Assembly (NCBI GenBank): GCA_023399095.1
Contig: JAEWQS010000011.1
Coordinates: forward strand, 1-7,456
Reading direction: 5' to 3'
DNA from: Bacillota bacterium
GTDB lineage: Bacteria > Bacillota > Clostridia > Christensenellales > SZUA-584
DNA: 7,456 nt
A program made the position numbers and the translations under genes. Below, piece by piece: positions 1 through 6,354 of the stretch (position 1 is its first letter; each line of letters opens with the position of its first letter). Under the pieces are notes generated by a model, which saw nothing but the letters and a program-made list of their open reading frames with translations, did no database searches and was not told the DNA's origin.

Positions 1-1093
1 GCTGCCCTGTGGCTTCACAGAATGTCTGAATCTTGCGCGACATATTTTCCCCATCGTAGAATATGTGCGCATTTACATCGATAATCGAGCGGTGAGCTGA
101 CGCCTTATCCACAAGCACATCGAGATCGCGCCAGCTAAGCTTTTCTTCCCTGTCCCACTGCCGCTTGCAGCTTTGTATAATCCAAAGACCCATGATGTTT
201 TTAAGCGGACGGAATCCGCCGTCCACCGTGCCTTCGTTGGAGAATCCCTGCTCATAAACAAAATCATTGATAATTGCGTTTTTTGTGACTATACCAAGCA
301 GCGACCATGTGCCGCTGGAAATAAAGGCGAAGTTGTCGTTCACCGCGGGCACACATGCCACAGCTGAAGCCGTATCATGCGAGCCCACACAGAAAACAGA
401 TGGTGTTTCTTTAAGACCGGTGTCGCTGACAATCTCCGGCAGTAAAAGCCCTTTGACCTCTCCGCACTGCTGTATTTGCGCAAAGATTGAAGGATTAACG
501 CCGCATTTCTCGATGATGTCCTGTGACCACTTTCCGGTCTTCGGATCAAGCATTTGAGTTGTGCTGGCATGCGTGTATTCCGTGGTATCCACGCCGGAAA
601 GCATATAGCCAAGCAGATCGGGCATTGTCAGCAGACGTGCCGCGATATCAAGCTGTGGGTCACCACTTTGCACCATGTCGTAAAGCTGATAAAGCGTGTT
701 GAAGTCCATATTGGAAATACCCGTCAAATCAAAGGCACACCGTTCGCCATATTTCGCGGCGAAAGCCTTTTTTCCTCTTTCGCCTCTTGGGTCACGGTAA
801 GCGCGGGGGTTGCCGATCAGCTTGCCCTGCTTGTCCAGCAAACCAAAATCCACGCCCCACGTATCGATGCCGATTCCTTTAAGCTCTCCATTGCCGGTTT
901 TCGCATGCTGCCGAAGTCCCTCTTTGACACAGGAATAAAGACGCAGCACATCCCAGTAATACGCACTTCCGACCTGAACATAGTTGTTCTCAAAACGGGT
1001 CAGCTCTTCCAACATCATTTTGCTGCCGTCGAATCGGCCGAGTATTGTGCGCCCATTGCTTGCGCCAAGGTCTACCGCTAAATAATCTTTCAT
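1..1093 (-). CDS. rhaB: RhaB-type FGGY carbohydrate kinase, likely acting on L-fuculose or L-rhamnulose (3' end outside window)
   Basis: Reading leftward from ATG at 1093, 364 codons stay open to the window edge. RhaB proteins are about 480-490 residues, so roughly the last quarter is missing. Seen: the N-terminal phosphate-binding motif DLGASNGR (residues 8-15), the sugar-site stretch GIDTWGVDFGLLD (75-87) followed by YRDPR (99-103), FNTLYQL (131-137), MPDLLGYMLSG (157-167), SHDTASAV (238-245) with D240 as the expected catalytic base, SSGTWSLLG (259-267) and KNIMGLW (298-304). From memory these match E. coli RhaB far better than E. coli FucK. The enzyme would use ATP to phosphorylate a ketose at C1 in the cytoplasm. 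Because the divergent neighbour is fucI and no rhaA is seen, I infer L-fuculose as the likely substrate; rhamnulose remains possible. AAAGGG at 1101-1106 lies 7 bases before the start and supports it. The gene symbol denotes family, not proven substrate. Confidence 0.9.
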   Translation of the reverse strand, partial: MKDYLAVDLGASNGRTILGRFDGSKMMLEELTRFENNYVQVGSAYYWDVLRLYSCVKEGLRQHAKTGNGELKGIGIDTWGVDFGLLDKQGKLIGNPRAYRDPRGERGKKAFAAKYGERCAFDLTGISNMDFNTLYQLYDMVQSGDPQLDIAARLLTMPDLLGYMLSGVDTTEYTHASTTQMLDPKTGKWSQDIIEKCGVNPSIFAQIQQCGEVKGLLLPEIVSDTGLKETPSVFCVGSHDTASAVACVPAVNDNFAFISSGTWSLLGIVTKNAIINDFVYEQGFSNEGTVDGGFRPLKNIMGLWIIQSCKRQWDREEKLSWRDLDVLVDKASAHRSIIDVNAHIFYDGENMSRKIQTFCEATGQ

Positions 1094-1100
1094 ATGACAT

Positions 1101-1106
1101 CCCTTT
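1101..1106 (-). promoter_or_regulatory. Ribosome binding site of the kinase gene
   Basis: AAAGGG on the minus strand stands 7 bases before the ATG at 1093. It decides between that ATG and another ATG at 1100, which is in a different frame and overlaps the spacer. Confidence 0.6.
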
Positions 1107-1109
1107 ATC

Positions 1110-1136
1110 GTTTAAATAAAACTGTTAGTTTTAAAC
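1110..1136 (-). repeat. Imperfect inverted repeat in the kinase leader
   Basis: AAAACT (1118-1123) and AGTTTT (1127-1132) are perfect inverted partners around a 3-base loop. They are flanked by GTTT (1110-1113) and AAAC (1133-1136), which also pair if AAAT at 1114-1117 is bulged. The repeat sits directly ahead of the ribosome binding site in the putative 5' leader. It is all AT-rich, so an RNA hairpin would be weak. It may be an operator, a leader structure or chance. Confidence 0.35.
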
Positions 1137-1170
1137 AATGCATAATCAATGTCTATCCTATTCTATCCGT

Positions 1171-1179
1171 ATTATGCCA
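1171..1179 (-). promoter_or_regulatory. Possible extended -10 promoter of the kinase gene
   Basis: On the minus strand the sequence reads TGG then CATAAT (1176-1171), five of six matches to TATAAT with the TGn extension of an extended -10 element. There is no good -35 hexamer 16-18 bases upstream. Transcription would start near 1164, giving a leader of about 70 bases. This is the best candidate I can see, but it is weak. Confidence 0.35.
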
Positions 1180-1223
1180 TACATTGCGTGCTGTGGTCCG
1201 ATTTTGTATGAAAACAGTTGTGG

Positions 1224-1233
1224 GATACGTATC
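1224..1233. promoter_or_regulatory. Perfect 10-bp palindrome GATACGTATC, possible operator
   Basis: GATACGTATC equals its own reverse complement and has the central CG dinucleotide typical of LacI-family operators. It lies about 50 bases upstream of the possible kinase -10 element and only a few bases from the CGAAACGTT copy at 1238-1246. Whether any regulator binds it is unknown. Confidence 0.3.
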
Positions 1234-1237
1234 ATGT

Positions 1238-1246
1238 AACGTTTCG
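1238..1246 (-). promoter_or_regulatory. Operator candidate, copy 1 of CGAAACGTT
   Basis: The minus strand reads CGAAACGTT. The same 9-mer occurs on the plus strand at 1450-1458. The core AACGTT is palindromic with a central CG, as in LacI-family operators. This copy lies on the kinase side, about 70 bases upstream of the putative kinase promoter. Assignment to the neighbouring regulator is inference. Confidence 0.4.
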
Positions 1247-1411
1247 CCCTTTTTTGAACTCTAACATAGCTGCAAATTCATGTCAACATTTTTTAATAAG
1301 AGACTCTCTCTTTTTAAGCTTCTTTATTACATATAAACGTACAATTTATCTTAAATATGATAACTAAGTGCTATTTATATGTTGAAAATAACGTCTTTTC
1401 TGATTTTGTTC

Positions 1412-1440
1412 TTGACACCAAAACACACAAAGAATAATAT
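1412..1440 (+). promoter_or_regulatory. Sigma-A type promoter of the LacI-family regulator gene
   Basis: A perfect -35 hexamer TTGACA (1412-1417) is followed by a 17-base spacer and TAATAT (1435-1440), four of six matches to TATAAT. The predicted start, near 1447, is about 50 bases before the chosen ATG at 1498, and the operator candidate at 1450-1458 falls just after it. This would suit autorepression. The promoter probably also drives fucI. Confidence 0.65.
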
Positions 1441-1449
1441 CATACTAGA

Positions 1450-1458
1450 CGAAACGTT
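1450..1458 (+). promoter_or_regulatory. Operator candidate, copy 2 of CGAAACGTT
   Basis: CGAAACGTT lies a few bases downstream of the predicted start site of the regulator transcript, a place where a bound repressor would block transcription. It sits inside CGAAACGTTTTG, a near-palindrome (10 of 12 positions symmetric) with the perfect core AAACGTTT (1452-1459). The inverted copy is at 1238-1246, about 212 bases away centre to centre. Confidence 0.45.
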
Positions 1459-1497
1459 TTGCGCTCACATTTTGTACTACAAAGAAAGAAGCTTTTT

Positions 1498-2517
1498 ATG
1501 TCAACGATAAAAGATGTCGCCAAGCACACAGGTCTTGCTTACGCAACCATATCCAAATATCTAAACGGCGGAAATGTTTTGCCTCAAAACCGCGAAAAGA
1601 TTGATTTGGCGATAAAAGAGCTTAACTTCACTGTGAACGAATTTGCTCGCGGGCTAAAAACCAACAAGTCAAGCTCCGTCGGCATCATCATTCCCGACAT
1701 CGGGAATGTTTATGTGGCGCATACAATCCCTATCATTGTTGACGAGCTCCGAAAAAACGGGTACTCGACTATCATCTGCGACTCGCGCTCGGATCATGAG
1801 CGCGAATCCGAGCTGGTGCGTTTCCTTATGGCGAAGCGTGTTGACGGACTTATTAACATGCCCGTTGGGGCGGACGGATCGCATCTCTGCGCCGCGATAG
1901 ATTCCGGCATTCCCATCGTGCTGCTCGACAGAATTGTGTCCGACTGCATCGGTCATGTGGATGCCGTGCTGGTTGACAACATGCGGGCCGCTCAGGATGC
2001 CACATCTCATCTTATTGCGCAGGGGCACTCACAAATCGGCATTATTGCGGGGCCCAAAGATGTTTCGTCTGCAATGGATCGTTTATCCGGATATTTGGCA
2101 ACACTTAAAAAGAACAGCATTGCTGTTAAAGAATCACTCATTGAGTACAGCGATTTCACGATAGAGAGCGGTTATCGTGCCTGCAAAAAGCTGCTTAAGA
2201 ACAACCCGGATATGACGGCATTGTTTGCGACCAATTATGATACCACAATGGGTGCGATGATGGCAGTAAATGAATATGGCGTATCTGTTCCCGACGAACT
2301 GTCGGTCTTCGGCTTCGATAATATGCCATTTGCCAAGGTTATCAAGCCGCACTTAAGCGTGATCGCTCAGCCAATCGGCGATATCGGCAAATATGCATCT
2401 CAGGCGCTTTTGGAACGCATGAGCGCAAATTCAGATACCCCCGTTAAAATAACTGTGCTGCGCACACAAACCGTTATACGTGATTCGGTGGCCGCACCTC
2501 ACAAAAAAGAGCAATAA
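1498..2517 (+). CDS. LacI-family transcriptional regulator, probably of the fucose genes
   Basis: A 339-residue protein of normal length for the LacI/GalR family. The N-terminal helix-turn-helix is TIKDVAKHTGLAYATISKYLNG (residues 3-24), followed by the hinge region around NEFARGLKTNKS. The periplasmic-binding-protein-like effector domain begins at VGIIIPDIGN and runs to the C-terminus, with family-typical segments such as VDGLINMP, IPIVLLDR, HSQIGIIAGP, LFATNY and SVFGFDN. ATG 1498 was chosen because the family motif starts right after it; a TTG at 1459 in the same frame would add 13 unrelated residues and falls on the operator candidate. The ribosome binding site is only a weak purine run before the ATG. 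The neighbours suggest an L-fucose-related effector and repression of both the kinase and fucI; both are inference. Confidence 0.93.
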   Translation: MSTIKDVAKHTGLAYATISKYLNGGNVLPQNREKIDLAIKELNFTVNEFARGLKTNKSSSVGIIIPDIGNVYVAHTIPIIVDELRKNGYSTIICDSRSDHERESELVRFLMAKRVDGLINMPVGADGSHLCAAIDSGIPIVLLDRIVSDCIGHVDAVLVDNMRAAQDATSHLIAQGHSQIGIIAGPKDVSSAMDRLSGYLATLKKNSIAVKESLIEYSDFTIESGYRACKKLLKNNPDMTALFATNYDTTMGAMMAVNEYGVSVPDELSVFGFDNMPFAKVIKPHLSVIAQPIGDIGKYASQALLERMSANSDTPVKITVLRTQTVIRDSVAAPHKKEQ

Positions 2518-2550
2518 ACGGATGAGCCCCGTTTACATAAAATCTATTAT

Positions 2551-2557
2551 GGAAAGG
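2551..2557 (+). promoter_or_regulatory. Ribosome binding site that fixes the fucI start
   Basis: GGAAAGG ends 9 bases before ATG 2567. It favours that start over upstream in-frame codons, including one that would overlap the regulator gene. Confidence 0.65.
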
Positions 2558-2566
2558 CGATATGAT

Positions 2567-4333
2567 ATGGTAAAACTAGGCATAAGGCCGTGTATCGACG
2601 GCAGAAGAAATGGCGTTCGCGAAGGGTTGGAAGATCAGACAATGGGCATGGCACGATCAGCCGCCAAGCTCATTACAGAAAACTTGAAATACCCGAACGG
2701 CGAACCTGTTGAAGTGGTTATCGCCGATACAACAATCGGCGGTGTTAAAGAAGCCGCTATGTGTCAGGAGAAGTTTGAACGAGAGGGCGTCGGCGTCACG
2801 CTGACTGTGTCCCCCTGTTGGTGTTATTCCACGGAAGTCATGGATCAAGACCCCATGACGATCAAAGCTGTTTGGGGGTTCAACGGAACGGAGCGCCCCG
2901 GTGCGGTGTTCCTTGCGGCGGTTCTCGCCGCCCATTCTCAAAAGGGTCTTCCTGCGTTTGGCATTTACGGGCACGATGTACAGGATGCCAATGACCAGAC
3001 AATTCCTGAAGATGTGAAGGAAAAGATACTGCGGTTTGTAAATTGCGGCATCGCGGCAAAGCTGATGCGCACCAAAAGCTATCTGCAGATTGGTTCCATG
3101 TGCATGGGCATCGGCGGCTCCATCATCGATCAGGATATGATTCAGGAATATTTCGGCATGAGAAGTGAATCCGTCGATGAAACTGAAATCCTCCGCAGAA
3201 TTGACCTTGGCATATACGACCATGAAGAATTTGAGAAAGCAATGGCGTGGACAAAAGAAAACTGCAAAGAAGGTATTGACAAGAACCCTGCTGATATCGC
3301 GTTCTCCAGAGAAGCCAAGGATGCGCAGTGGGAATTTGTCGTCAAAGCCATGATGATCATTCGCGATCTTATGGTGGGCAACCCGCGTCTCGCGGAGCTT
3401 GGCTATGTGGAGGAGAGCGATGGCCATAACGCCATCTTAGGCGGCGTGCAGGGTCAGCGCCAGTGGACAGACTACAAGCCCAACTTTGATTTTGCGGAAG
3501 CCATTCTTTGCTCACAGTTCGATTGGAACGGAATCAGGGAAGCCTACGTGCTCGCCACGGAAAATGATGTCCTCAACGGTTTTTCTATGCTTTTTGAACA
3601 CCTGCTTTCGGGCAGACCCGGCATATTCGCGGATGTTCGCACATACTGGAGCCCTGAAGCCGTAAGACGAGTGACCGGTAAAGAGCTTGACGGCTATGCG
3701 AAGAACGGCATTATCCACCTGATTAACTCTGGCGCAGCCTCTCTGGAAGGTACTGGAGCCATGTCTGATAATAATGGCAGCCCGGTAATCAAGCCATTCT
3801 ATGAAATGACGGAAGCGGATGCAAAGTCTTGCCTCGATAAAACAGATTGGTGCCCGGCAGATCAGTTCTATTTCCGCGGCGGCGGCTTCTCCAGTCACTT
3901 CACCAGCGGCACACGCGGCGGGATGCCAGTCACAATGGTCAGGCTGAATCTCATCAAAGGACTTGGCCCGGTGCTTCAATTTGCCGAAGGCTGGACTTGC
4001 GAGCTCGATACTGACGTCCATAAGACTCTCGATGAGAGAACAGATAAAACCTGGCCGACCACATGGTTTGCTCCGAGACTCACGGGCAAAGGCGCTTTCA
4101 CAGATGTTTACAGTGTGATGGCGAATTGGGGCGCAAACCACGGCGCGTTCTGTTATGGCCATATCGGCCAGGACCTGATCACATTCGCGTCGATGCTGCG
4201 CATCCCCGTCAACATGCACAATGCGGATGAAAACAAAATGTTCCGTCCCTCCACATGGAGCGCGTTTGGAACCAAAGACCTCGAAGGAGCCGACTACCGT
4301 GCGTGCGCGGCACTTGGCCCCATGTACAAATAG
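2567..4333 (+). CDS. fucI: L-fucose isomerase
   Basis: A 588-residue protein, close to the 591 residues of E. coli FucI, and alignable to it by eye along its whole length. It interconverts L-fucose and L-fuculose in the cytoplasm, the first step of fucose breakdown; the family is Mn-dependent and also accepts D-arabinose. Shared blocks include LGIRPCIDGRR at the N-terminus, SPCWCY, WGFNGTERPGAV, GIYGHDVQDA, GQRQWTD, ATENDVLNG, ADVRTYWSPEA, GIIHLINSG, YFRGGG, LIKGLGPVLQ, TWPTTWFAPRLTGKG and MANWGANHG. The metal and catalytic residues known in E. coli as E337, D361 and H528 correspond here to E332, D356 and H525, so the enzyme looks intact. The first residue was set at 2567 because the family begins with KxGIRP and a ribosome binding site precedes it. 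It lies 49 bases after the regulator with no terminator between, so the two are probably co-transcribed. Confidence 0.97.
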   Translation: MVKLGIRPCIDGRRNGVREGLEDQTMGMARSAAKLITENLKYPNGEPVEVVIADTTIGGVKEAAMCQEKFEREGVGVTLTVSPCWCYSTEVMDQDPMTIKAVWGFNGTERPGAVFLAAVLAAHSQKGLPAFGIYGHDVQDANDQTIPEDVKEKILRFVNCGIAAKLMRTKSYLQIGSMCMGIGGSIIDQDMIQEYFGMRSESVDETEILRRIDLGIYDHEEFEKAMAWTKENCKEGIDKNPADIAFSREAKDAQWEFVVKAMMIIRDLMVGNPRLAELGYVEESDGHNAILGGVQGQRQWTDYKPNFDFAEAILCSQFDWNGIREAYVLATENDVLNGFSMLFEHLLSGRPGIFADVRTYWSPEAVRRVTGKELDGYAKNGIIHLINSGAASLEGTGAMSDNNGSPVIKPFYEMTEADAKSCLDKTDWCPADQFYFRGGGFSSHFTSGTRGGMPVTMVRLNLIKGLGPVLQFAEGWTCELDTDVHKTLDERTDKTWPTTWFAPRLTGKGAFTDVYSVMANWGANHGAFCYGHIGQDLITFASMLRIPVNMHNADENKMFRPSTWSAFGTKDLEGADYRACAALGPMYK

Positions 4334-4400
4334 CAATTAAAGACAAGCTCGGAATCATCATGCGCTAACGCACCACGATGAACGGAAAGCTGCGGTAGCG

Positions 4401-4471
4401 GTCATTCTGAACGTGCATCGCAAGTGAAGAATCTGTTGCAGATCCTTCGTCACTTCGTTCCTCAGGATGAC
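4401..4471. repeat. Imperfect inverted-repeat element of the GTCATTCTGA...TCAGGATGAC type
   Basis: The ends GTCATTCTGA (4401-4410) and TCAGGATGAC (4462-4471) pair over 10 bases with one G-U. An inner stem pairs GTGAAGAATCT (4424-4434) with AGATCCTTCGTCAC (4440-4453), with one mismatch and a 2-base bulge, around the loop GTTGC. GAACG (4409-4413) and CGTTC (4456-4460) can also pair. I recognise this GTCATTCTGA/GAAGAATCT/AGATCCTTCG/CAGGATGAC pattern as a short non-coding repeat seen in intergenic DNA of many unrelated bacteria. It has no coding capacity and lies between convergent genes, as such elements often do. Mobility is inferred, and no target-site duplication is evident. Confidence 0.65.
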
Positions 4472-4522
4472 CAAATGAGTTGATTAATAGCAATGACAAA
4501 ATGAGGTTTTTGACACACTAAG

Positions 4523-4542
4523 GGGCAGCCGATTGGCTGCCC
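4523..4542. terminator. Hairpin between convergent genes, probable terminator
   Basis: GGGCAGCC (4523-4530) and GGCTGCCC (4535-4542) form a perfect 8-bp GC-rich stem with a 4-base loop GATT. It lies 190 bases after fucI and 58 bases after the permease stop, so it could serve either transcript or both. Neither side has a clean run of T, which lowers confidence in a classic rho-independent terminator. The stem is unmistakable; the role is inferred from position. Confidence 0.5.
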
Positions 4543-4599
4543 TATTAGATTGCAGAAAATTCATTTGCGAACAGGTTTTAAAACTGTCTATGGGTCGTT

Positions 4600-5409
4600 T
4601 TATTTACGGGTGTACCTCTTCTCCGCATATGCTACAGCCAGATACATGAGCGCCGCCACCACAGCCAGTATCAAAATGCTCGCCATTACAAGGTCGAGTT
4701 TGAATATCTGACCCCCATACACGATGAGATATCCAAGACCCGCTTTGGATACAAGGTATTCGCCTACGATCACGCCGACCCAAGTCATGCCCACGTTTAT
4801 CTTCAGCGTGGATATCATTGTAGGCACGCTGGCAGGCAAAATAACCATCCTAAGTACTTGCAGCCGTGTCGCCCCGAACGTGCGCATCAGCAGGATCTTC
4901 TCTTCACTGATTTCCAAAAAGCCGTTGAGCATACTCATCACAGTCACAATCACGGATATCAGCAGGGCCATCGTAATGATCGCGCCTTCTCCCGCTCCCA
5001 CCCATATGATAATAACAGGCCCCAGGGCGATCTTTGGAAGACTGTTGAGCACCACCAGATATGGATCCAGCGTCTTAGCGACAAGCGGCGACCACCACAG
5101 CCCTATCGCGATCCCGATACCCATCACAGTACCAAGAAAGAATCCTACGATTGTCTCCCAGAGTGTGACACCGATGTGCATAAACAGTTCACCCGAGTTG
5201 TATAGCGAAACAATGGTGCTTACAATACGCGACGGCGAACTCATGATAAACGGATCGATCCAACCCAGCCCTGCTGAGAGCTCCCACATGCCCAGCAGTG
5301 CCACAAGCAGGCCAATCCGTATGATAATGACTTTGCGGCTATTGCTTCTTATTGTCTTTAGAAACGCTTTATGTTCATCTGAGTAAGTCAGTTTCTCGTT
5401 ATTCGACAT
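4600..5409 (-). CDS. ABC transporter permease, nitrate/sulfonate/taurine class (SsuC/TauC/ThiX-like)
   Basis: A 269-residue integral membrane protein, normal for this class. Hydrophobic segments are seen near residues 27-45, 80-105, 118-137, 141-161, 205-219 and 238-262. A BPD_transp_1 coupling loop is seen at about 172-192 (ILLMRTFGATRLQVLRMVILP), with the conserved glycine and the following I-LP, where the ATPase would dock. The family motif LPKIALGP is at 124-131. It would form the membrane channel with the ATPase encoded just upstream. ATG 5409 is preceded by AAGGAG at a 10-base spacing and overlaps the ATPase gene by 11 bases, which points to translational coupling. An in-frame ATG at 5460 would overlap by 62 bases and lacks support. 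The substrate is unknown. Confidence 0.93.
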   Translation of the reverse strand: MSNNEKLTYSDEHKAFLKTIRSNSRKVIIIRIGLLVALLGMWELSAGLGWIDPFIMSSPSRIVSTIVSLYNSGELFMHIGVTLWETIVGFFLGTVMGIGIAIGLWWSPLVAKTLDPYLVVLNSLPKIALGPVIIIWVGAGEGAIITMALLISVIVTVMSMLNGFLEISEEKILLMRTFGATRLQVLRMVILPASVPTMISTLKINVGMTWVGVIVGEYLVSKAGLGYLIVYGGQIFKLDLVMASILILAVVAALMYLAVAYAEKRYTRK

Positions 5410-6169
5410 GGACAGCCAACTCCTTCCACAGAAAATCAAAATACGTCCTGAATTTTGCATTCTGCCGTTTGTGTATGGGAGAAGCGCTCATGTCATCAAA
5501 TTCAATTTTAACCTGCGTTTTTACGGTTGTGGGCCTTGGCGAAAGCACCAGCACTCTGTCCGACATGGAAATTGCTTCAGCAATATCGTGCGTGACCAGC
5601 AGCGCCGTTTTATTCTCAGTTCGAATGATCTGTGCGATCTCGTCTGAGAGAGCAAGCCGTGTCTGGTAGTCCAGCGACGAAAACGGCTCATCCAGCAGCA
5701 GCAGCGCCGGGTCTATTGCAAGCGTGCGAATCAGCGCGACTTTCTGGCGCATGCCGCCCGAGAGCTGATGCGGATAATATTTGGCGAAATCTCCAAGTCC
5801 GTATTTCTCCAGAAGATTTAGAGCCTTTTGCCGTCTTTCCTTGGTACACTTTTTTCTCACCTGTAAGCCGAGCATAATATTTTCCTCTATCGTGCGCCAT
5901 TCAAACAGATGGTCTCTTTGCAGCATATAGGCCACCGACTCGCTGTATCCCTTGACTTCTTGTTGATTGAGCAATATTCTGCCGCCTGATGTCTCGATCA
6001 GCCCCGCAATCAGCGACAGCACGGTGGTCTTGCCACAACCGCTCGGTCCGATGATGCTAAGGAATTCACCTTCGAATACAGACAAAGACAGATCCTTTAC
6101 GACCTCCGTCTCACCTTTTACGGTGTGATATTTCTTATATATGTGTTCTACCCTTACGAGTTCCTCCAA
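5399..6169 (-). CDS. ABC transporter ATP-binding protein, nitrate/sulfonate/taurine class (SsuB/TauB/ThiZ-like)
   Basis: A 256-residue cytoplasmic ATPase with all motifs in place: Walker A GPSGCGKT (41-48), Q-loop at Q84 in YMLQRDHLFEWRT, ABC signature LSGGM (136-140), Walker B LLLLDEP (156-162), D-loop SSLD and H-loop histidine H194 in VTHD. The Q-loop followed by WRT is typical of the SsuB/TauB/ThiZ group, which partners a permease such as the one downstream. The start is uncertain. TTG at 6169 has GGGGAG 6 bases upstream and gives the usual short N-terminus EELVRVEHIYKKY. A GTG at 6193 in the same frame would add 8 residues but lacks a well-placed ribosome binding site. The gene follows a terminator and a 225-base gap after the lipoprotein gene, so it may need its own promoter or read-through. 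Confidence 0.92.
   Translation of the reverse strand: MEELVRVEHIYKKYHTVKGETEVVKDLSLSVFEGEFLSIIGPSGCGKTTVLSLIAGLIETSGGRILLNQQEVKGYSESVAYMLQRDHLFEWRTIEENIMLGLQVRKKCTKERRQKALNLLEKYGLGDFAKYYPHQLSGGMRQKVALIRTLAIDPALLLLDEPFSSLDYQTRLALSDEIAQIIRTENKTALLVTHDIAEAISMSDRVLVLSPRPTTVKTQVKIEFDDMSASPIHKRQNAKFRTYFDFLWKELAVHVE
5420..5425 (-). promoter_or_regulatory. Ribosome binding site of the permease, inside the ATPase gene
   Basis: AAGGAG on the minus strand lies 10 bases before the permease ATG at 5409 and within the 3' end of the ATPase gene. It decides the permease start. Confidence 0.7.
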
Positions 6170-6175
6170 GCAGAT

Positions 6176-6181
6176 CTCCCC
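6176..6181 (-). promoter_or_regulatory. Ribosome binding site supporting the TTG start of the ATPase
   Basis: GGGGAG, within AAAGGGGAG on the minus strand, stands 6 bases before TTG 6169. The alternative GTG at 6193 has only GAGG about 12 bases away, and that GAGG is part of a hairpin arm. Confidence 0.6.
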
Positions 6182-6195
6182 TTTATGGCTCACCC

Positions 6196-6211
6196 CCGAG
6201 GCAAACCTCGG
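6196..6211 (-). repeat. Perfect 6-bp hairpin just ahead of the ATPase start
   Basis: CCGAGG (6196-6201) and CCTCGG (6206-6211) form a perfect stem around a 4-base loop. It ends about 14 bases before the ribosome binding site at 6176-6181 and has no T-run after it, so a terminator is unlikely. It may protect the 5' end of a processed or re-initiated transcript, or modulate translation. It also covers the region ahead of the alternative GTG start, which argues against that start. Confidence 0.4.
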
Positions 6212-6354
6212 CAGCGACCCCGATATAAATAAACCGAACGAGATATCATCTTTATGCCGGGCATCTTCGTTTTTTCTCTGTTTCGGTATAGTAACAGTAT
6301 ATTGGGAACTGCCTTTTTCGGTTCGGTCATCTTAAAGCGTGCATGATGCAACAT

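Larger units (their letters stand above)
1094..1497. other. Divergent control region between the kinase and the LacI-family regulator
   Basis: This 404-base AT-rich stretch has no convincing coding region on either strand. It separates two divergent genes of one sugar pathway and so must hold both promoters. Seen in it, from left to right: the kinase ribosome binding site, an imperfect hairpin in the kinase leader, a possible kinase -10 element, a perfect 10-bp palindrome, two inverted copies of a 9-mer, and a good sigma-A promoter for the regulator. The section 1250-1400 is AT-rich with a CT-rich run near 1300-1315, and I see nothing definite in it. No cre site fitting the CcpA consensus was found. 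Confidence 0.8.

Noticed and set aside
554..1081. Open plus-strand frame of 175 codons antisense to the kinase
   Set aside because: The minus strand encodes a well-conserved FGGY kinase over the same bases; the plus-strand product shows no recognisable motif.
1236..1249. Possible CcpA cre site around AACGTTTCG
   Set aside because: With the CG centred, the flanking TG and CA positions of the cre consensus are not met on either strand.
2657..3427. Open minus-strand frame of 256 codons antisense to fucI
   Set aside because: It is a shadow of the strongly conserved FucI frame. Its translation has no family motif and no supporting ribosome binding site.
3512..4336. Open minus-strand frame of 274 codons antisense to fucI
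   Set aside because: Same reasoning: long open frames opposite a GC-rich conserved gene are expected by chance, and the product is rich in Arg, His and Cys without recognisable motifs.
4347..4380. Short symmetry TGCG CTAA CGCA after fucI as a terminator
   Set aside because: The stem is only 4 bp with no T-run; the hairpin at 4523-4542 is a better candidate.
4724..5386. Open plus-strand frame of 220 codons antisense to the permease
   Set aside because: The minus-strand permease has clear membrane segments and the coupling loop; the plus-strand product looks like its reverse image.
6231..6335. Repeated ACCGAA hexamers on both strands in the importer spacer
   Set aside because: Spacing and orientation are irregular and the hexamer is short, so chance is a sufficient explanation.
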